Shown here: one piece after another, positions 7,005 through 9,572 of the stretch
How the letters are laid out: every line of letters begins with the position of its first letter
Position numbering within the stretch: the first letter of the stretch is position 1
NCBI GenBank assembly: GCA_028819775.1
Contig: JAPPKV010000190.1
Location: 1-9,572, forward strand
DNA: 9,572 bases
Source: Gammaproteobacteria bacterium
GTDB taxonomy: Bacteria > Pseudomonadota > Gammaproteobacteria > Pseudomonadales > Azotimanducaceae_A
Direction of reading: 5' to 3'
The notes under the pieces: model-generated
What the model was told of the DNA's origin: nothing
What the model saw: only the letters and a program-made list of their open reading frames with translations
The model's database searches: none
Program-made: the position numbers and the translations under genes

Positions 7005-7514
7005 CTAGTCCACCGCCTCTTTCACGTACGCCGGGATGTCGTTCAGGGCGACGGACTTCAGGAGTTCGTCGTTGGCGACGATCCAGCCGATGGTCAGCTC
7101 GCGCCCGGGCAGGATGGCGCGGATGCAGTTGCGGGCTTCCGCCATGGTCGCCACACCGCCCTCGAGGATCGCGAACACGATCTGCTGGCGCTCGGCACGG
7201 TAGATGCGCCGGACGTAGTCGACGAACGGGCTTTCCGGCGCGCAGATGCGCCCGCTGCCCACCGCCTCGCCGGTTTCCACGATTCGCACTTCGGCCGGGA
7301 AGGCAAGCACCACGTAGCCTGCACCGCCCGCTTCCCAGCCCACCCGGTACAGGCCCTCGTCGGACGCGGCCTCGATGCGCTCCACCAGCGCCGCCTGGGA
7401 GAGCAGGTTCATGATCAGGAAGAGCACAAGGAGGAGGGCGAAGAGGCCCCCGAAGATCTCCACCATCGGCGCGCTGTTCGTCTCCTGGTCCCGAGCCGAT
7501 GCCGACTCGATCAT
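7005..7514 (-). CDS. Small ExbD/MotB-like single-helix protein
   Basis: This 169-residue protein has a polar N-terminus of about 17 residues, one transmembrane helix (18-38, VEIFGGLFALLLVLFLIMNL) and a periplasmic-type C-terminal domain of about 130 residues. The topology and the acidic residue at the helix entrance (Glu19) resemble the B subunits of ion-driven motors (ExbD, TolR, MotB), which use Asp in that position. No OmpA-type peptidoglycan-binding signature is visible. The C-terminal domain (for example VLAFPAEVRIVET, 69-81, and PGRELTIGWIVANDELL, 136-152) has the alternating strand pattern of small ExbD-like periplasmic domains. Its ATG overlaps the stop of the ExbB-like gene as ATGA at 7511-7514, a strong sign of co-translation with its channel partner. 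The family assignment rests on topology and neighbour more than on sequence identity. Confidence 0.72.
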   Translation of the reverse strand: MIESASARDQETNSAPMVEIFGGLFALLLVLFLIMNLLSQAALVERIEAASDEGLYRVGWEAGGAGYVVLAFPAEVRIVETGEAVGSGRICAPESPFVDYVRRIYRAERQQIVFAILEGGVATMAEARNCIRAILPGRELTIGWIVANDELLKSVALNDIPAYVKEAVD

Positions 7515-8611
7515 GGCCCCGGGGGTCCCCGCGGGTCATCGCCTCGGGACGGTTTGCGGCTCGAGCCCGCGCCGTTACGCACCCAGTTCTCGAAGTCGCC
7601 GAGGATGTTGTCCTCGCGGCGTTGCAGGCCGATCTGCAGAAACGTCAGGACGACGGACAGCGACAGCGCGATCAGGGTGGTATCGAAGGCGATGCCCAGT
7701 GGTGCGATGGCTTCCCCGAGTTCGCCGGAGAGGTCGGACAGACCCCGGCCCGAGCCGATGATGTTCTGGATGCCGTCCGCCGCCAGCGAGATGCCGAGGA
7801 CGGTGCCGATGAAACCGAGGATGGGAATCGCCCAGTTCAGGTATCGCGGCACGACATAGAAGTCCGCCGACTTGCGCCACATCATCTCGACGAATCCGTC
7901 GATCTCCAAGGCTCGTGCGACGGCATCGCCATGGGCGCGCACCAGCATGGAATCGTCATCGACAGCCGATAGCAGACGCCGCTCCCGGTTCACCGCCCAG
8001 GCCTTGTTGCCAAGCAGGAGCAGTCCCCAGAAGAACAGCACCAGGGTGAGGGGCGGAATGATCCCGCGTTGCGTGAACTTGGCCGCCAGGAACTCCCAGG
8101 ACGGCACCGTGAGGCCGACGTAGTGGATCGCGAGCACCGCGCCCGTGCCGAGGGCCACGGCCATCACCAGCGACAGCACCAGCGGCGGACCGGACAGCGC
8201 GCCGCCGAGCCGGTCGGAGACGGTCACCGCCCGGGCGGTCGAATTCCGGCCATTGAGCACGATGTAGATGCCGTAGAGAACCGGGGCCATCAGCAGCATC
8301 GACAGGTTCGATTCGATCCGCAACGGCACGTCCACCAGCGCCAGGACGGGAAACAGGCCCGTCACCGCCATCGTCGCCGCAAGCAGGACGAGCAGGATCA
8401 GCGCCGTGAATTCGGCCGACCGGCCGTGGTGGAAGCCTTGAAGCCATGTGGCGGACGGTGGCGCGAAAAGCGCGACCCATGCCGGGACGACGAGTCCCAC
8501 GCCCACGGCGACGCCGAGCCAAAGCGGCGCACTCAAGGCGTGGGTCAGGCTGCCGCCCGAAACCGCGCAGACGACGGTGAAAGCGGCAAGCCAGAGATTG
8601 GGGTTCGGCAT
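7511..8611 (-). CDS. MotA/TolQ/ExbB-family proton-channel protein with extra N-terminal helices
   Basis: This 366-residue polytopic inner-membrane protein has a C-terminal part that matches the MotA/TolQ/ExbB channel core. The core comprises a cytoplasmic segment (about 205-255), helix YLNWAIPILGFIGTVLGISL (257-276), a loop GLSDLSGELGEAIAPLG and helix FDTTLIALSLSVVLTFLQIG (309-328), then a charged cytoplasmic tail. The GFIGTVLGI and APLGIAFDTTLIAL motifs are typical. Upstream are about six more hydrophobic segments (near 6-26, 30-50, 68-92, 103-119, 144-166 and 187-203). That exceeds the three helices of ExbB/TolQ or four of MotA. The start at 8611 has AAGGA six bases upstream. It probably forms the ring through which protons pass, working with the ExbD-like product whose gene overlaps by four bases. 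The substrate or load of the motor is unknown. Confidence 0.87.
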   Translation of the reverse strand: MPNPNLWLAAFTVVCAVSGGSLTHALSAPLWLGVAVGVGLVVPAWVALFAPPSATWLQGFHHGRSAEFTALILLVLLAATMAVTGLFPVLALVDVPLRIESNLSMLLMAPVLYGIYIVLNGRNSTARAVTVSDRLGGALSGPPLVLSLVMAVALGTGAVLAIHYVGLTVPSWEFLAAKFTQRGIIPPLTLVLFFWGLLLLGNKAWAVNRERRLLSAVDDDSMLVRAHGDAVARALEIDGFVEMMWRKSADFYVVPRYLNWAIPILGFIGTVLGISLAADGIQNIIGSGRGLSDLSGELGEAIAPLGIAFDTTLIALSLSVVLTFLQIGLQRREDNILGDFENWVRNGAGSSRKPSRGDDPRGPPGP

Positions 8612-8617
8612 TTCAGG

Positions 8618-8622
8618 TCCTT
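8618..8622 (-). promoter_or_regulatory. Ribosome binding site of the ExbB-like gene
   Basis: The minus strand reads AAGGA then six bases then the ATG at 8611. It lies in the 42-base gap after the sulfotransferase stop and supports the chosen start. No promoter is evident in this gap, so the gene may be read from upstream. Confidence 0.55.
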
Positions 8623-8644
8623 AAGGCCGTCGGGCGGGGTTCCC

Positions 8645-8697
8645 GTGCGCCCGCTAGAGCGCGCACTTCCAAACGCGCCCGCCAGGGCGGGCACTCT
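8645..8697. repeat. Pair of imperfect palindromic repeats (REP/BIME-like element)
   Basis: Two units, 8645-8669 and 8673-8697, agree at 18 of 25 positions around a shared core GCGCCCGCnAGnGCGnGCACT. Each is itself a palindrome: GTGCGC (8645-8650) pairs with GCGCAC (8661-8666), and GCCCGC (8677-8682) pairs with GCGGGC (8687-8692). Twin GC-rich palindromes with a short spacer are the layout of intergenic REP/BIME-type elements. The element overlaps the last 14 codons and stop of the sulfotransferase gene, so it may have replaced the original C-terminus. Whether it is dispersed in the genome cannot be judged from one locus. Confidence 0.5.
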
Positions 8698-9478
8698 CGC
8701 CGCGCGCCGCCATGATCGCGCGCAGCCGCCGGAATTCCGCCACATAGGAAAGGCGCAACAGCCAGCGAACGACGGCGTGCTTGCCGCCGAGGTCCGGGCC
8801 CTTGAACACCGCCTCGGGCGGAATGCGCACGCTAACCGATACGCCGAGAAACGCAAAGACGTTTTCCAGCGTCTCGTCGTGGCCCCGCAGGAGGTCGTCG
8901 CTTCGCAACACCAGGACCTGGTGCGGCGGGAACACCGCGAACAGGTTGCGAAGCTGGCCGCTGTACAAGCCGCGCGAGCGGTAGGCGTGCCGTCTGGCCG
9001 CCGACTCCGGGCCCTTCGGATCGGGGCACCGCCGCAGTCGCCGGCGCTCCGCCAACAAGGCCAACCAGAGAGGCCGATGCTCATTGCCCCTGCCGCGCTC
9101 CATGGCGTAGTGCGACAGGGCGCGCTCGACGGGGTCGCGCAGGATGACAATCACCTTGAGGGAAGGGTTATAGCGGTGCAGTTGCGCCGCCACGTCGGGC
9201 AGAAACAGGTAGATCGGCGTCGATTCGCCGCACACCGCCGTGGCCGGCCGGCGCTCGATCCGGCGGGCGTAGCGCGCGTCGATTTCCTCGGGCGTCCAGT
9301 CGGGCGAGTAGTCCGGCGAGTCGAAGACGTGGCCCTCCCGGGACGCCACGGCGATGGCGGGATGGCGGGAGAGGAAGTGGGCGAGTGCCGACGTGCCGCT
9401 CTTCTGGGCACCGGCGATGACGAAATCGACCATCCGAGGTGCCGTCTGCTCGGCCTCCCCCGCTGAGGGCTCTTTCAT
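8654..9478 (-). CDS. PAPS-dependent sulfotransferase
   Basis: This is a 274-residue cytoplasmic-type sulfotransferase of the P-loop-like family that transfers sulfate from 3'-phosphoadenylyl sulfate to a carbohydrate, lipid or similar acceptor. The 5'-phosphosulfate loop is GAQKSGTSAL (23-32, Lys26). SREGHVFD (47-54) carries the probable catalytic acid Glu49. GESTPIYL is at 84-91, and the 3'-phosphate-binding motif RDPVERALSHY (114-124) includes Arg114 and Ser122. RGLYSGQL (169-176) is the usual acceptor-side segment before the FLGV-type end (210-213). The acceptor cannot be deduced. The last 14 residues (ESARPGGRVWKCAL) are encoded by a palindromic repeat. The ATG at 9478 directly abuts the homopolymer tail, so the true start may be Met16 at 9433 or lie beyond the contig. 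It is 42 bases upstream of the ExbB-like gene on the same strand and may share its transcript. Confidence 0.88.
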   Translation of the reverse strand: MKEPSAGEAEQTAPRMVDFVIAGAQKSGTSALAHFLSRHPAIAVASREGHVFDSPDYSPDWTPEEIDARYARRIERRPATAVCGESTPIYLFLPDVAAQLHRYNPSLKVIVILRDPVERALSHYAMERGRGNEHRPLWLALLAERRRLRRCPDPKGPESAARRHAYRSRGLYSGQLRNLFAVFPPHQVLVLRSDDLLRGHDETLENVFAFLGVSVSVRIPPEAVFKGPDLGGKHAVVRWLLRLSYVAEFRRLRAIMAARGESARPGGRVWKCAL

Positions 9479-9572
9479 GGGGGGGGGGGGGGCCGCGGGC
9501 GCGCCCCCCCCCCGCCGGCGGGGGGGGGGGGGGGGGGGGGGGGCGGGGCCCCCCCCCCGCGCGCGGGCGCGG
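9479..9572. other. G/C homopolymer tail, probable sequencing or assembly artefact at a contig end
   Basis: The last 94 bases consist of long runs of G and C with no A or T at all, beginning immediately beside a well-formed coding sequence. This looks like poly-G read noise extended by an assembler at a contig end rather than genomic sequence. Nothing should be annotated in it, and it makes the sulfotransferase start and any upstream operon genes uncertain. Confidence 0.85.

Noticed and set aside
5636..7414. Long plus-strand open frame of 592 codons opposite the ExbD-like and two-helix protein genes
   Set aside because: It is extremely rich in Arg, Pro, Gly and His, has no recognisable domain, and lies antisense to genes with clear membrane helices and ATGA-coupled starts. 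It is a high-GC antisense shadow.
3717..8611. Zorya defence system
   Set aside because: An ExbB/MotA-like and a MotB/ExbD-like gene are present, but there is no ZorC, ZorD helicase or ZorE nuclease, and the B-like protein lacks a peptidoglycan-binding OmpA domain.
8069..9466. Plus-strand open frame of 465 codons opposite the sulfotransferase and channel genes
   Set aside because: Its composition is low-complexity Arg/His/Gln/Ala-rich, and the opposite strand carries conserved sulfotransferase and ExbB motifs. It is a shadow frame.
1..9572. CRISPR array, tRNA or rRNA genes
   Set aside because: No regularly spaced direct repeats, cloverleaf-like segments or conserved rRNA stretches were seen on either strand.

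Overview
The window is GC-rich bacterial DNA with densely packed genes and typical bacterial Shine-Dalgarno sites. It most likely comes from a proteobacterium, and the gene content suggests an uncultured or environmental lineage. That assignment is an inference from gene style only; there is no rRNA or other taxonomic marker. The last ~94 bases (9479-9572) are G/C homopolymer junk, so the right edge is probably the end of an assembled contig and the neighbourhood there is unknown.

Left part (1-3716), plus-strand accessory genes around one metabolic gene. It opens with the last 25 codons of a membrane protein resembling the final helix of an RND efflux pump. After a short, relatively AT-rich intergenic region with a candidate promoter and a perfect 7+7 inverted repeat comes a RloA/AbiLi-like AAA15 ATPase (233-1456). 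Three bases downstream is the N-terminus of its usual RloB/TOPRIM-like partner (1460-1696). That partner is broken off after the first TOPRIM motif, so this looks like a decayed two-gene phage-defence module. It abuts a convergent, intact classical short-chain dehydrogenase (1712-2470, minus). An Rpn/YhgA-like PD-(D/E)XK nuclease-fold gene (2619-3668, plus) follows, divergent from the dehydrogenase.

Right part (3717-9478), a minus-strand gene cluster read from right to left. It begins with a sulfotransferase whose 3' end runs into a pair of palindromic repeats. Next comes an eight-helix MotA/TolQ/ExbB-family channel protein, then a small ExbD/MotB-like single-helix protein. The fourth gene encodes a 540-residue two-helix protein with an ExbD-like acidic N-terminal helix, a disordered middle and a C-terminal anchor. 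The last encodes a membrane-anchored protein with two SUMF1/FGE-sulfatase domains that lack the formylglycine-generating cysteines. Two junctions are ATGA overlaps, which argues for an operon and for co-assembly of the products.

The main candidate for an undescribed system is this cluster: an ion-driven ExbB/ExbD-type inner-membrane motor with two different B-type partners, coupled to a periplasmic, non-catalytic double SUMF1 protein. Its substrate and function cannot be read from the sequence. It lacks the helicase or nuclease effectors of Zorya and any visible TonB, TolA or peptidoglycan-binding OmpA domain.
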